A DNA stretch of 64,000 nt from Ilex aquifolium (taxonomy: Eukaryota; Streptophyta; Magnoliopsida; Aquifoliales; Aquifoliaceae): positions 14,188,064-14,252,063 of the forward strand of contig OX637397.1 in assembly GCA_951799425.1 (NCBI GenBank). Reading direction: 5' to 3'. The translations under genes and the position numbers were made by a program. The stretch's first letter is position 1; every line of letters begins with the position of its first letter. The notes below the pieces were generated by a model. That model was given only the letters and a program-made list of their open reading frames with translations. It was not told the DNA's origin and did not search any database. This document shows positions 20,908 to 33,076 of this stretch, piece after piece.

Positions 20908-23900
20908 ATGGCATATAGAGGGCATGGACGCCGAGGCGGTAGGTGGAATAACCAACCACCTCCGGCCTTTGATCACCAAGCCTTTGCAGAGGCTATTGGT
21001 GAGGCGGCGGCGACTATTGCACAGGCTAGTGCTACAGCCGCTACCATTGCACAGACGGGTGCAAACATGGGACAAGGAGGCTCGAGTAACCTCCAGAAGT
21101 TCAAAGCCCATCATCCTCCGGTTTTTCTGGGAGGTGCGGATCCAATGGTAGCAGATCGTTGGATTCGGCAAGTGGAGAAGATCTTGAGGGCTATGGAGAT
21201 CACTTCCGATGCCACCAAGATAACTCTGGCAACTTTTCAGCTGGAGGGAGAGTCCCAGCTATGGTGGGATTGGGTGAAGGACTCCAGAAATTTGGAGGCC
21301 ATGACTTGGGCAGAGTTCCGAGAGCTCTATATGGGAAAATATTTCCCAGCAACTGCTCGACATGCTAAGGCTAAGGAGTTCCTAGAATTGAAGCAGGGAA
21401 ATATGAATGTGCTAGAATACGTGGCCAAATTCACGGAGTTGGCCCGTTTTGCTGATGACTATGTGGCCTCAGACGTGGCCAAGGTACGTAAGTTCGAAGA
21501 TGGACTGAAGTTGTCCATTCGAGGCAAGATTGTGGGACTTCTCCTGCAAGACCTCGATTCGATGGTCAAGACTGCGATGGCTATCGAGAGAGAGGTGGAG
21601 GATGCGCGCAACATCCGAGAAGCGGGTGTTAAGGACAAAAAGAAGGAGGGTCAATCCTCTTCTTCTAGTGCGGGAAAGAAACAAAGGACTTATGTTCCGC
21701 AGGGAATTCAAGGGCAGAGCCGCGGCTATCAAGGCCAAGGCCGGGGTCGATTCTTCCAAGACGGGGAAAACTTCAGGACCGCCTTCCAGACGGGTCAGAA
21801 GACTTGTTATTTTTGTCACCAGCCGGGTCACATAAAGAAGGAGTGTCCTCGACTGCAGAGATCCCAGAGCTATGGGACATCTCAATCCCAGTCTTCTGTG
21901 GGACAGCCGCAGACACAGTTTATTCCTCCTTACCCCTCCATGGGTCAAAGGAGCCAGTACCAATCACAGGGTGCTGCACAAGGCCCTACTACTTTCCGAG
22001 CGGGAACACCGCAAGCTGGCCAGATGGGCCAAGGCATGGGTAGAGGGCGAGGCCAGGGTTCACAGGCCGGGACTTCAGGGACTCAAGGGCGTGTCTACGC
22101 CATGATACCACAGACTGAGCCGACAGATCCGTCGGTGATACAGGGTACATTTCTACTCTCTCGTTTATGGGCAAGAGTATTATTTGACTCTGGTGCATCG
22201 CATTCATTCATTTCTGCATCTTGTGTGGAAGACTTGGGTTTAGAGGTTGAGACTTTAGAAGAACCATTACATGTGAGTTCTCCCCTAGGTGCTAGGGTGA
22301 GAATTGATCAGATATGTCGGGGTTGTGAGCTAGAGATCTCAGGGATTCTACTCACTGTGGACCTTCGGGTCATGGACATGTCGGAGTTCGATGTAATCCT
22401 GGGAATGGATTGGTTGGCGGCACACCGAGTCGTCATTGATTGTGACCGGAAGCGGGTTACTGCTCACACATCGGATGGGGTTTGTTTCAGGTTTCAGGGG
22501 GATAAGCACGATGCTTTATCTCAAGCCGTGTACGACTCTAGATGGCACGGACAGTTGATGGGTTGGCTAGCAAGCCTTACCCTGGAGGACGAGGCGAGAC
22601 AGGAGTTTGGTCTGCCTCGGGTTGTGTGTGATTATGAGGATGTTTTTCCGGGTGAACTTCCGGGATTACCTCCACATAGGGATGTAGATTTTAATATAGA
22701 GTTGCATCCTGGTACATCACCCATTTCTATGACTCCACATAGGATGGCGCCTGCTGAGTTGCAAGAACTCAAGGTCCAATTGCAGGAATTGTTGGACCGG
22801 GGTTTCATTAGACCGAGTACCTCACCTTGGGGCGCTCCGGTGTTATTTGCAAAGAAGAAGGACAAAACCCTTCGACTATGTATAGACTACCGGCAGTTAA
22901 ATAGGGTTACTATCAAGAATAGGTACCCTTTGCCGAGGATTAATGACTTATTTGATCAACTGAGAGGGGCGCGGGTCTACTCCAAGATAGATCTCCGCAC
23001 CGGTTACCATCAGTTGAGAGTTAGGGAGACAGATATCCCTAAGACGGCGTTTCGAACGCGATATGGGCATTTCGAGTTCACTGTCATGCCTTTCGGATTG
23101 ACGAACGCCCCAGCGGCATTCATGGATCTCATGCATAGGGTGTTCCAACCCTACCTTGATCAGTTCGTCGTGGTTTTTGTTGACGACATCTTGATTTACT
23201 CCAAGTCTGAGGAGGAGCATGAGGGTCACTTGAGGGTCGTTCTTCAGATCTTGAGAGGCCATCAGTTGTATGCCAAGTTCAGCAAATGTGAATTTTGGCT
23301 TATTGAAGTGAAATTTTTGGGACATGTGGTGTCGGCTTCGGGTGTATCCGTAGACCCGGAGAAGGTTGAGTCAGTCATGAATTGGGAGAGGCCGAAGTCA
23401 GTTTTCGAGATACGTAGTTTCTTGGGATTGGCTGGGTATTATCGGCGGTTTATCGAGGACTTCTCTAGGTTAGCTGCGCCTATGACGAAGTTGACTCAGA
23501 AGGAGGTCAAGTTCGAGTGGAATGATTCTTGCGAGAAGGCATTCCAGGAGTTGAAGAGGAGGCTTACTTCAGCTCCTATATTGATAGTCCCAGAAAGGGG
23601 ACAGAGGTACACAGTCTATTGTGATGCCTCTAAGGACGGGCTCGGATGTGTGTTGATGCAGTCCGGGAGGGTCGTGGCTTATGGTTCTCGACAGTTAAAG
23701 AACCACGAGCAGAATTACCCTACACACGACATGGAGTTGGCGGCCATTGTCTTTGCCTTGAAGGTTTGGCGCCACTACCTATACGGTGAGCAGTTTGAAG
23801 TGTTTTCGGACCACAAGAGTCTGAAGTACATCTTTACACAGCGGGACCTCAACATGAGGCAACGCAGGTGGATGGAGTTTCTGGAAGACTATGACTTCAC

Positions 23901-25581
23901 TTTGCATTACCACCCCGGTAAGGCAAATGTGGTGGCTGATGCACTTAGCCGGAAGTCACGGGGAGTCTTGGCTAGTGTAGCTTCCCGAGAGTGGGAAATG
24001 CTCGAGACTGTGGGACAGTTTGGGCTACATTACATGGGGCAGGCTCAGGGTACCTTGGGAAGTTTGGTGGCTACGCCTTCCCTACTGAGCAGAGTGATTG
24101 AGTCTCAAGGGCAAGACCTAGAGATAGCGTCCATTAAGGACCGGGTACGGTCGGGTACAGGTGACGAGGGCTGGGCCATTCATTCGGATGGTAGTCTTCG
24201 GTATAGGGGAAGGATTGTGGTTCCCCAATCTCCGGATCTAAGGGAGGAGATTCTTAGGGAATTTCATTGTTCTCGTTTTGCGGTTCATCCAGGGGGCACG
24301 AAGATGTATCATGATCTTCGTCGTCAGTATTATTGGAGTGGGATGAAGGGACAAGTTGGTGAATTTGTTGGTAGATGTCTCACATGTCAGCAAGTGAAGG
24401 CTGAACACCAGAGACCAGCGGGATTACTCCAGCCTTTGGAGGTAGCTGAGTGGAAGTGGGAGCATGTCACGATGGATTTTGTGACTCATTTGCCACGGAC
24501 ATCGCGGGGACATGATGCGGTGTGGGTGATAGTGGACCGGCTTACCAAGTCGGCACACTTTTTGGCTGTGCGGATGACCTTCACATTGGAGGAATTCTGC
24601 AAGTTATATATACGAGAGATTGTCCGATTGCATGGGGTGCCCGTATCTATAGTATCGGATCGGGATCCCAGATTCACATCTCATTTTTGGGAGAGTTTCC
24701 AGCGAGCCATGGGGACTCAGTTGATGATGAGCACTGCTTTTCATCCCCAAACGGATGGTCAGTCAGAGAGGACTATCCAGACATTAGAGGACATGTTGCG
24801 GGCATGTGTCCTAGATCTCAACGGTAGCTGGGAAGATCACTTACCCTTGGTGGAGTTCGCCTATAACAATAGTTATCAGGCGAGCATACAGATGGCACCC
24901 TACGAGGCACTATATGGGAGGCCATGTCGATCTCCAGTTTGTTGGACAGAGGTTGGGGAGAGACCTGCTACGGGTCCGGATTTAGTTAGAGACACCTCAG
25001 AGAAGGTGGACTTGATACGGAAGCGTCTTCTCACGGCTCAGAGCCGGCAGAAGAGCTACGCCGATAGGCGACGGCGACCTCTAGAGTTTGAGGTGGGAGA
25101 TCATGTCTTCTTGAAGGTTATGCCTAAAAGAGGAGTGGTCCGGTTTGGTAAGCGGGGAAAACTGTCGCCGAGATACATCGGGCCCTTCGAGGTACTCGAG
25201 AGGGTGGGTACAGTTGCTTATCGGTTGGCGTTGCCGCCAAATTTATCGGGTGTTCACGCGGTGTTTCATGTCTCTATGCTCCGGAAGTATACTCCAGATC
25301 CGACTCATGTGGTGGATTGGGGCGAGCTTGTTGTTGATGCGGATGGGACCTTCGAGGAGGGACCGGTGCGTATCATGGATAGCCGGGATCAGGTTTTGCG
25401 AGGCAAGACTGTGAGGCTAGTGAAGGTGTTGTGGCAGCACCGGGGAGTGGAAGAGGCAACATGGGAGCGTGAGGACACCATACGTGCCAATTACCCAGTC
25501 CTGTTTGAGGATAGAGGTACATTTTCATACTTACAGCTTGGTATTGAGAGTACATTACTTGTTGCATATGCGGGCTATTAA
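20908..25581 (+). CDS. gag-pol polyprotein of the Tekay chromovirus
   Basis: Single frame of 1,557 codons from an ATG at 20908. Domains in order: gag (about residues 100-260), CCHC zinc knuckle ([14 protein letters not shown], about 299-312), aspartic protease ([11 protein letters not shown], about 425-436), reverse transcriptase (about 620-800, FVDDILIYS), RNase H (from about 900, YCDASKDG), integrase HHCC finger (about 1120-1165) and catalytic core (about 1180-1340). The C-terminus is chromodomain-like (about 1470-1540, [19 protein letters not shown]). Such chromodomains bias integration toward heterochromatin in this family. The frame looks whole. Confidence 0.95.
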   Translation: MAYRGHGRRGGRWNNQPPPAFDHQAFAEAIGEAAATIAQASATAATIAQTGANMGQGGSSNLQKFKAHHPPVFLGGADPMVADRWIRQVEKILRAMEITSDATKITLATFQLEGESQLWWDWVKDSRNLEAMTWAEFRELYMGKYFPATARHAKAKEFLELKQGNMNVLEYVAKFTELARFADDYVASDVAKVRKFEDGLKLSIRGKIVGLLLQDLDSMVKTAMAIEREVEDARNIREAGVKDKKKEGQSSSSSAGKKQRTYVPQGIQGQSRGYQGQGRGRFFQDGENFRTAFQTGQKTCYFCHQPGHIKKECPRLQRSQSYGTSQSQSSVGQPQTQFIPPYPSMGQRSQYQSQGAAQGPTTFRAGTPQAGQMGQGMGRGRGQGSQAGTSGTQGRVYAMIPQTEPTDPSVIQGTFLLSRLWARVLFDSGASHSFISASCVEDLGLEVETLEEPLHVSSPLGARVRIDQICRGCELEISGILLTVDLRVMDMSEFDVILGMDWLAAHRVVIDCDRKRVTAHTSDGVCFRFQGDKHDALSQAVYDSRWHGQLMGWLASLTLEDEARQEFGLPRVVCDYEDVFPGELPGLPPHRDVDFNIELHPGTSPISMTPHRMAPAELQELKVQLQELLDRGFIRPSTSPWGAPVLFAKKKDKTLRLCIDYRQLNRVTIKNRYPLPRINDLFDQLRGARVYSKIDLRTGYHQLRVRETDIPKTAFRTRYGHFEFTVMPFGLTNAPAAFMDLMHRVFQPYLDQFVVVFVDDILIYSKSEEEHEGHLRVVLQILRGHQLYAKFSKCEFWLIEVKFLGHVVSASGVSVDPEKVESVMNWERPKSVFEIRSFLGLAGYYRRFIEDFSRLAAPMTKLTQKEVKFEWNDSCEKAFQELKRRLTSAPILIVPERGQRYTVYCDASKDGLGCVLMQSGRVVAYGSRQLKNHEQNYPTHDMELAAIVFALKVWRHYLYGEQFEVFSDHKSLKYIFTQRDLNMRQRRWMEFLEDYDFTLHYHPGKANVVADALSRKSRGVLASVASREWEMLETVGQFGLHYMGQAQGTLGSLVATPSLLSRVIESQGQDLEIASIKDRVRSGTGDEGWAIHSDGSLRYRGRIVVPQSPDLREEILREFHCSRFAVHPGGTKMYHDLRRQYYWSGMKGQVGEFVGRCLTCQQVKAEHQRPAGLLQPLEVAEWKWEHVTMDFVTHLPRTSRGHDAVWVIVDRLTKSAHFLAVRMTFTLEEFCKLYIREIVRLHGVPVSIVSDRDPRFTSHFWESFQRAMGTQLMMSTAFHPQTDGQSERTIQTLEDMLRACVLDLNGSWEDHLPLVEFAYNNSYQASIQMAPYEALYGRPCRSPVCWTEVGERPATGPDLVRDTSEKVDLIRKRLLTAQSRQKSYADRRRRPLEFEVGDHVFLKVMPKRGVVRFGKRGKLSPRYIGPFEVLERVGTVAYRLALPPNLSGVHAVFHVSMLRKYTPDPTHVVDWGELVVDADGTFEEGPVRIMDSRDQVLRGKTVRLVKVLWQHRGVEEATWEREDTIRANYPVLFEDRGTFSYLQLGIESTLLVAYAGY

Positions 25582-25618
25582 ATGTATATGTGCATGTGAA
25601 TTTCGGGGACGAAATTCT

Positions 25619-25634
25619 TTTAAGGGGGAAAGAA
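25619..25634 (+). other. polypurine tract of the Tekay element
   Basis: AAGGGGGAAAGAA sits directly before the TG of the 3' LTR, the expected place for plus-strand DNA priming. Confidence 0.9.
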
Positions 25635-28109
25635 TGTAAAACCCAGGAAATTTGGATTTTTTTTTTAAAAGGGCAAAATAGTAATTTGCCACTATAATGC
25701 GTATTTAAAATACTCATGTTTTAGACCTCGGATGAGGAAACAGAGTTCGCTGTTGAATTCGTATCGCGAAAACGAGTCACCTTGTCAAATTTCGTCGAAT
25801 TCCGAGATAGTCGGATTTTACACGTCGTTCGAGGCGACTGCGTGGCGAATGACCTCACGAACGTCCCCATAAATGAGTTTTATAAAATTTCCTTAAAATT
25901 AAGTTTAAGTTTAAATAAAATTAAATTGAACTTAAACCGGGATCAAATAAATCGTTTCAGGACGAAATCGAACCCGATTAAGCGAGGGACACGTGGCACG
26001 ACGTAGGCCGAGTATTTAAAACTATAAATAGGGGTAAATATCTAGAAAATCAGATTATTTTTGCCCCTTGTGTTCTTATTTGGCCGGCCAAGAGAGAGAG
26101 AAGAGAGAAAAGAGAGAAAACCTAAAACTCCAAGCTTCCTCCGTCGATTCCCGGAGTTCCGTCGCTCGGATTCCGTCGAACCAAGAGCTAAAGTCGATCA
26201 CATCGACGAGGGCTACGCAACCACACCAAGATCAAGGGATTTCACCGAAGATCCAAGAGAGGAGATTTGGGGAAAATCTAGACTTGGGCTTGGAAAGTGT
26301 TCTTGAAGCTTCCTTCGAGAGAATTACGCTTCAAGAGGTAGGGTTTCTCCTACTTGGGACTATTTTTACCTTAGGTGTTAGTAGACTAAGGGTTAAATGT
26401 TATATATGCACATGTATTGAAATATATATATGTCTATAGTTATGGTAATGGAAAGGGAGCATAGAGTTGGCCTAGGCTAACTTCTAGCTCGATGTTATTA
26501 CATAGGAGTTCCATGTGGTTTCTCTTATAACCTGGTGACATTTGAGCTATATGGTTGCTTGGAATGTGTTATGTGAAACATGACTTTAATGATTACTAGG
26601 TGTTTGATAAAATGCCTAGGTGAAATTGTGTGTGTTACTTGCATAATGCTATGTTATAACATGCTTGGTTGATTGTGAAATCATATGCTTAGGATATGGT
26701 TGTTGGATGAAGAGTGTTGTTGATATATGCATGAAATGATATATTGAACATAATGAGTTATGGTAGTTATGTGCTTTTGATATAATTGCCATTGATGTAT
26801 TGGAAATGTTTATATGTTTGTCATGAGCATATTGAGCATTATGTTGTATGCAACGGAACATGGCATTGCATATGCATCTCATTACATGGGTGTGTGTGCA
26901 TGGTTGATGTCAATACCACACTTGGGGATTGACAATATGGCTTGGGATAAAGTTGGGTCGAAGACCTAGCTAAGCCGGTTGATTGCATGATAAATTGGGT
27001 CGGGATGAGCAAGAAGAGGCATGACGACCTCTCGGGTGAAAGACCCGGTGTTTGGGGGGTGCACTCCGTTGGTATAAGAGCCCATAAAGTGTACGGGTGT
27101 GGAAGACCATTGGTTAAGTCCATAAAGAAGTCCGATCCCAAGAAAGACCCTAGTTTTCAAAAAAAAATCATTTGATGTAAACATAAATGATGAAATGAAA
27201 AACTTTGGCATTGCATCGTGTTGTATGAGTCGGTGAGAACTCGGGTTAAAATGCATGAGTGAGTGACATCTCATTTCATGGCATGGTATGTTGCATTCCA
27301 ACTTAGAATGCATGTTCTTTCGATAAATGATTGTTTGCAAATGAATGTTGCATGAGCATGAGCATCTAGGGGAAGAGTAGCCCTGGTAGGGTTTACTTTA
27401 CTGGGCGTTGGCTCACCCTATACGGGAAACATTTCAGGTGTGGGGTTTGCACCGGCGGATGGCTCACTTGGAGAGCATCAAGAATGAAGGGGGCCGGCTT
27501 GTGGCCTTAGTAAGAGTTTTTTTTGTAAAAACTTTTGTATAAATTCCATTTTAATGTGTAGATTATGGAATTAAATGTAATGGAACTTGTATAAGTTGTG
27601 TATTATATGAAAAATCGTATTATACATGTGTTGGATGAGTTAGGAATGTATTAGAATGGATTGGAAGTGAAAAACAAAGGAAAAAGGCAAAACTGGCAAA
27701 ATCGTACCGGTATGCGTACCGGTACGTAGACAGACAGAAGGCAGAGCGTACCGGTACGCGTACCGGTACGCCGATGTCCAGTGGGTTCAGTGTACCGGTA
27801 CGCGTACCGGTACGCCCATCAAAACTCAGAATTTTTTTTTATTTTTTGTTTTCTTTGCCAAGCCTTTGGGCTATGTTTTTCCTTCCCTCCAATGATCAAA
27901 TTGGACCCTAATGGGGTATGAATCATGGGGAGTTGGACTGGGGTTGGATCGAATGAATGCTGAACCGAATTTTCATTTTTTTTGGATTATAACCTCGGTT
28001 TAAGAATGTTATCGATGTGGTGTCGGGTTAAGTGACATCCACGGGTATTTCCGCGGGTTGATGGGTTGTCAACGGTTAATACAGGACCCCCGGAAAATGG
28101 GGCGTCACA
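25635..28109 (+). repeat. 3' LTR of the Tekay element
   Basis: 2,475 bp, nearly identical to the 5' LTR, including the TATA box and the palindrome array. It ends GCGTCACA before the TTAAA duplication. Confidence 0.95.
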
Positions 28110-30109
28110 TTAAACGTCTTTCGCATTAACTTGTTGAGGCGCAATGTCCTAGATGAATTTCCACTACTGTCTGACAACAAAGTACTAGTCATACCAAGTT
28201 CCACCCCCTGTTTTGCATTTTTGGTCCATCTTTTCAAGATATACTGTTCTGGAATTATGTTCACACAATTCAAATTGAATACCCCTAATGCATGACGACA
28301 TAACCAACCCAGTGACTCAAATTTTTTACAACTACACATTATTGAATAATTTGAGCTGTCAAACTGCACATATAGTCTCGGTCACCTGCTTCCTTTCTTA
28401 TCTTATACATATGAATTGTGTTGTCATGACTAGACTGAACCTCTTTTTGAGAAACACATTGTAAAAACTCATCTTGAAACAATCCAAAAATATTGTGTGT
28501 GTACACCTTGCATGCATGCTTTAAAATTCCAGAATCACAAACTAAAACCCGAGGTTTATCATGAGCACAATTATAATCATCAATCACCTCAATTTCACAC
28601 ATTTTTTCAGCATTTTGTTCAAAATGATGCACAAATTTTGTCAAAATCATTGTCTTACAAGCCATATGTTGAAAAATATTATTTTGTGCTCTCACTCCTT
28701 TGACTTGAGCTAATGTTACAAGAAAATGTATCACGACTAAATGCAGGAGCCCATTTTTCATGAAGGTTATACAATTTCTGAAGCCATGACACATTCAAAC
28801 AATCCCAAGTCACCATCAGCGCATTCCACTTTTCTTTAAAATCATTCTCACAGTCACAGTTATACAAAAGATAAGAAAACATATCCCTAAACCCAGGTTC
28901 ACGATAAAGAGAAGAAATATTTGTAGTGGCATTTTTTGATATATGCCACTGACACAAGCGGTGATGAGTATTAGGAAACACCCTTGCAATGGCATTTGCC
29001 ATCGCATGATCTTGATCAGTAAAAATGGTTTTTGGCGCCTTATGATTCATGGACTCTAAAAAAGCATCAAACAACCAAACAAATGAAACAGTTGTCTCAT
29101 CGCATAAAAACGCACAACCAAACAACATATTTTTCCAATGATGGTTTACTCCCACAAATGGAGCACATATCATGTTGTATCTATTTGTACGGTAAGTGCT
29201 GTCAAAGATAACAACATCTCCGAAAATCTCATAATCTAATTTTGATATTCCATCTCTCCAAAAAAAATTGGTCATTCGGTTTTCCTCATCAACTTGCACA
29301 GTATAAAAAAACATGAGATTTTCTGCTGGTTGGTGCTTGAAATAATTAATCAAACTCTGACCATCACCGCCTGAAATTTCTTTTGACCTTTCAGCTTGTA
29401 TAAAATTATGACAATCACTCTAAGTAAATCCAACATTTTGATATCCACCAGCATCATTTACCAGATAAGAAAATGTTTTTGTAGCTCTTATACCAGCGTC
29501 AACCATTGATTTAATAACAACTTTACTAGTATTTTGTATCTTTCGGGAGGATCTCATCAAGTGTCGTTGTTCATATTCAACAAAAAGGGTGATTATGCTT
29601 AGAGAAAAACTGTGAAATTTCATACACACCATTTTTCACCGTAAAAATAACACGAGCCTGACAATCACATCTCGTGTCTAATTTATAGGATTTTTTCTCT
29701 TCACTTGGGTCTGTAAATTCTCTTGAACATAAAAATGCGCGTCTGCTAACTTCACCTTTGTTTCTTGAAAAGCTTTTATGCCCCTTTTGAATGATAAAAC
29801 CTTTACTGTATGCATATTTGTTGTACATGTTAAATGTATTCTCTTCACTAAACACTAACATACCAACTTTCAACTCACAATCATCATTATTGGCAGTTAA
29901 AAATTGATTAGGTGCATTAATCTCAAAGTAGTTAACTCTAACTTCTTCGTTGTCATCGTCACAGATTTCTATAGTGTAAAATTACGTAATGACATATAGT
30001 TAAAATTTCATCCATATATAGCTAAATCAAACATACATAATTAATTTGAATCTAAAAGGTGAAAAAAAATACCAATTTGTGCAATTTGTTTGCCACGATT
30101 TGAAGCCAT
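28110..30109 (-). pseudogene. MULE transposase, FAR1/FHY3-type, N-terminal and central part
   Basis: A short first exon (30109-30073, MASNRGKQIAQI) is followed by a 104-bp intron (GT at 30072, AG at 29969) and a long second exon from 29968. Domains in order: an acidic N-terminus; a FAR1 DNA-binding domain (about 29870-29580, YNKYAYSKGF, CDCQARV, HNHPF); the MULE transposase core (about 29210-28900, with DSTYRTN, TDQDHAM and the CQWHI motif); and a C-terminal SWIM zinc finger (28330-28280, CSCKKFESLGWLCRHALGVF). About three frame changes and one in-frame stop show it is no longer functional, and the Tekay element then cut it just after the SWIM region. The TIRs around it argue for a transposon gene rather than a host FHY3/FAR1 gene. 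Confidence 0.8.
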
Positions 30110-30449
30110 TGTTCAATCTATGTCCTCACTCTTCACGTTGACTCTGCATACAATAAACCTCAACACATGAGAAATACAAAGTAAAAAACATGATACCCAC
30201 AATAATGGACAGTGAGAGAAAAGAAACTAATTTCTTACCAATCCTCAAGTGAGACTTTTGAAATGTTAAAAGAAAACGTGACTATGGAGAAAAAGAGATG
30301 TTACTCTGAAGTGGGAATGAGAGTTTTGCGGTGGAAGAAGGTAATAAACAAGTGGTTGGTGAATGAGTAATAGTTAAAACAATAATGAATTTTTAATTAA
30401 TGAGTAATTAATGCTACAGTATCTAGTCAATCACTTGTCTAAAACATGC

Positions 30450-30640
30450 ATCTGAGTTGACCTCTACAGCTGCCTTTACAGCAATCATCCTAACGGAGGT
30501 TAAGTAACATATGGAGAAAGAGGAGTTAAAGTGCTGATGTGTAATACATCTGACAACTGCTGATGTGTGCCTTTTTTATTGGTTATACACACCACATGGG
30601 TCTGCCATGTGGTGTGTATAACCCATGCAAAAATTTCTCC
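30450..30640 (-). repeat. right MULE TIR with internal hairpin
   Basis: Mirror of the left TIR. The same 19-bp stem lies at 30581-30599 and 30605-30623 around a 5-base loop (GTCTG), with one loop base differing from the left copy after reversal. Confidence 0.85.
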
Positions 30641-30963
30641 GTCTAACGGGAATGAGGAAAAGGGAATGGGGTATTTAAGTTCTAGGGTTCTTAAAAACAG
30701 TGTTGTTTGTGAAAAATAAGCATAAAACGACGTCGTTTTGATTTAAAAAAAATTGCTTCAGACTATTGCCGACGCAAATACTTCCATTTTTTGTGTGCCT
30801 TGCTGAAGCAAATGCTTCTCTTTTTTTGCATCAGGAATCTTGCCGAAATAAATATTCAATTTTTTGCTTCAGCTTTTTTGCGCAGAAGCAAAAAATTGAA
30901 TATTTGCTTCAGCATTTAGCCGAAAAAAAAAGGATGACTCAAAAGCCATACTTTCTTGTAGTG
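30641..30963. repeat. right arm of the CACTA element
   Basis: Carries inverted and direct TTGCTTCAGCA/TTTTTTGCTTC words; the perfect-looking terminus CACTACAAGAAAG lies on the minus strand at 30963. Confidence 0.75.
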
Positions 30964-31549
30964 ATATCAACGGATTTATGGATTTCGATTATATTGGCGA
31001 CCTAGATACGTGAAGGTCCAGAACGGGCTATGTTTTCACATTAACTCATGGTCCAGTCAGTTAGAGGTCTATGTTACAACCAACAGTTGCTTTGTCTATG
31101 ATTGAGGCAAAGTATATGGCAGTGACTGAAACCGTCAAGGAGACTTGGAAATATGATAAAAAAGGATGTCTGTCTATTTATTGATAGTCAGAGTGACATT
31201 CACTGGACAAAACACCAAGTTCATCATGCAAGAACTAATCATATTAATGTTTGATTTCACTTTGCTCATGTGATTATCGACAATGGAGAGATTGCTTTAC
31301 TGAAGGTTGGGACTAAAGATAATCCTACTGATCTGTTGACTAAGGTGATTCCAGCGATCAAGTTCTAACATTGCTTGGGTTTGATTAATATCCTACAGTT
31401 TGAGCGTCTTGCATGGTGCATTAGAGACAATGATTGAAAAATAGTTTTCAAATGACTTGACCAACTTCAGGCCAAGGTAGAAAATTGTTGTCTTTTGTCC
31501 TAATGTTTGGAAGTCCAAGGAATAGGTGGACGGGTGGAAAAACACGGAT

Positions 31550-31861
31550 TGTTAATCACACAACACACAAGCAATTTACGTTGTTTGGCTAATAGCCTAT
31601 GTCCACGACGACAGTATTCCAAAATTTTACTATAGAGTAAAAATAAGAGTACGAAAACAATTGTTTCAAATCTTACAAATACTTTCTCTAACAAAAAAAG
31701 ACCACTCTTATATCTCATTGATATCACTAAACAAAGAATCCCCACACTTCGGATGGTTTTAAACATCCAATGTTTTAATCTCTCTGATTTTTCCTTTGCA
31801 TCTACATGCCCTAAACATCCCCTTTTATAGGGGAGAAAATTGGGAAAAAGACAAACCAGCA
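31550..31861 (-). repeat. LTR-like unit, probably a solo LTR
   Basis: Bounded by TG and CA, with a minus-strand TATAAAAGGGG promoter-like box near 31830. It contains CAATTTACGTTGTTTGGC and CCTATGTCCACG, close to the ATTTACGTGGTTCGGC stretch found in the copia LTR at 47087-47714. No clear duplication at its ends. Confidence 0.4.
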
Positions 31862-32314
31862 ACCCATGTTTTCTCTACAATTACGGAACCCATATATGTT
31901 TTTGCATGCCTTTTACGTTTTCACTTTATTGTGAATGTCAAATTTTGATCTTTTACGTGCACACTTTTAGGGAAAATATAAATAAAACTAAAAATAGAAT
32001 CAGGGAAGAAAACTTGTTTTGAGGAGGGTGAAAACCTCCAATGGCTCAATTCGAGAAGAACCTATATCCAAAACTTCACAAGAAATTTAAATACAATATT
32101 CAACATATTCATCTTATTGATACGAATACCTTTAAATACAAGATAATAAAATTACCTTAATAACTAACTTGACTCATGACTCCACTATCTTAGTAACCAC
32201 CTAATAAACTACCCACAAAATACTCTACCACTAACCCACTCACTAAAATATATACCTAATAACTACCTCTCATATTACGTAAAAATATATTAAAAATATG
32301 TACATAACATTCCA

Positions 32315-33076
32315 TCACCCTTTAAAACAAACTTTATTCTCAAAGTTTAATTTATCGTATACAAAAGGAGGCGGCCAACCCAATTCCTCGTCCTTGTAAC
32401 AACCAATCTGATCCATGTTTTCACTACTAAGGCAGTAGGTAGGTATTTCTTGGAAAGCAACTTCAAGGAAACAAAGCCCACATTTTGGGTTCAACGATTG
32501 GAAGAGAACTACTTCGATTCCAGCACGTGACTCCTTAGGAGCAACTTCCATTAAAACCTTTCCACCTCGGGTGTCATTTTGATTCTGCAACCTTAATTCT
32601 CTAACATTCACTAATAAAATCATATCCTTACTTGATGCAACATTAGATTCTTTCTCATTGAAAATAAATTTTTCTTCATGGCTAAATGAGTTATGGTGTT
32701 GATCGGCAGTTAAATTTTCCTCTTGAGGAAAATCTATGTGATCAACAATTTCTATCACTTGACCAATAGATTATTTGGTGCTAAGTCTAGGCAAGAATGA
32801 AGATAAATGCGTCCCAAATGGCTGCCCTTTTGCTCCTGTGCTTGAGTAGGCTTGAATCCCACTGGAACATGCATCTTGTCTTCCTGTTTTGTTGTGCTCA
32901 ACTGTCACATGCTTGTTGATCCCAGTTTGGTTCGTCATCTGCTCCTTCATTTGAGTGGACACACCTTCATGGAGGATTTTTAGAACTTTGTTGAAGCTCT
33001 CTTGCATGTGTTGATTTTGCTTAAGTAATCTCTTGCATCCTTCTTGAAATTCATCATGCATTAACTTCAAAGACAA
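32315..33076 (-). other. internal region of the minus-strand LTR element
   Basis: Two minus-strand open stretches of about 100 and 147 codons. The first is helical and Gln/Lys-rich; the second is acidic and includes NPKCGLCFLEVAFQEIP. I recognise no family. Possibly degraded element-specific ORFs. Confidence 0.4.

Larger units (their letters stand above)
18000..28109 (+). mobile_element. Ty3/gypsy chromovirus, Tekay/Del clade, looks whole and young
   Basis: Length 10,110 bp, with LTRs 18000-20475 and 25635-28109 starting TGTAAAACCC and ending GCGTCACA. The 5-bp duplication TTAAA lies at 17995-17999 and 28110-28114. Primer binding site and polypurine tract are in place, and one long gag-pol frame ends in a chromodomain, which places it in Tekay/Del together with the long LTRs. 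By eye the LTRs differ at about seven substitutions and one length change in a T run over 2.47 kb (about 0.3%). At commonly used plant rates (about 1e-8 per site per year) that means an insertion roughly 0.1-0.2 million years old. It split the MULE transposase gene. Confidence 0.95.
15584..30640 (-). mobile_element. Mutator-like element (MULE) with FAR1-type transposase
   Basis: Long terminal inverted repeats (15584-about 15780 and about 30450-30640) begin GGAGAAATTTT on both sides. Flanks TTCTAACGG and GTCTAACGG are a 9-bp duplication with one mismatch, overlapping the left terminus by two bases. Each TIR contains a perfect 19-bp hairpin stem. The transposase gene runs on the minus strand from 30109 and is split by the Tekay retroelement (18000-28109). 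Without that insertion the element is about 4.9 kb, a usual size for an autonomous MULE. A LINE fragment (about 15900-16735) sits near its left end. Confidence 0.85.
12431..30963. mobile_element. CACTA (En/Spm-type) element hosting a MULE
   Basis: Left end CAGTATAAGAAAAAG (a decayed CACTACAAGAAA); the right end, reversed, is CACTACAAGAAAGTATGG. Both are flanked by ATA (12428-12430 and 30964-30966), the 3-bp duplication this superfamily makes. Subterminal arrays of GCCGATGCAAAAA-like words on the left and TTGCTTCAGCA-like words on the right are typical of CACTA ends. It interrupts the copia between reverse transcriptase and RNase H. Without the MULE it is about 3.5 kb, with no En/Spm transposase recognised, so nonautonomous. 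Confidence 0.85.

Noticed and set aside
28110-30109. A host FHY3/FAR1 transcription factor gene
   Set aside because: It lies between matched MULE TIRs with a target duplication and has several frame breaks, so a transposon gene fits better.
31550-31861. Part of the copia 3' LTR proper
   Set aside because: It has its own TG/CA edges and an opposite-strand TATA box and is absent from the 5' LTR remnant; kept as a separate low-confidence LTR.
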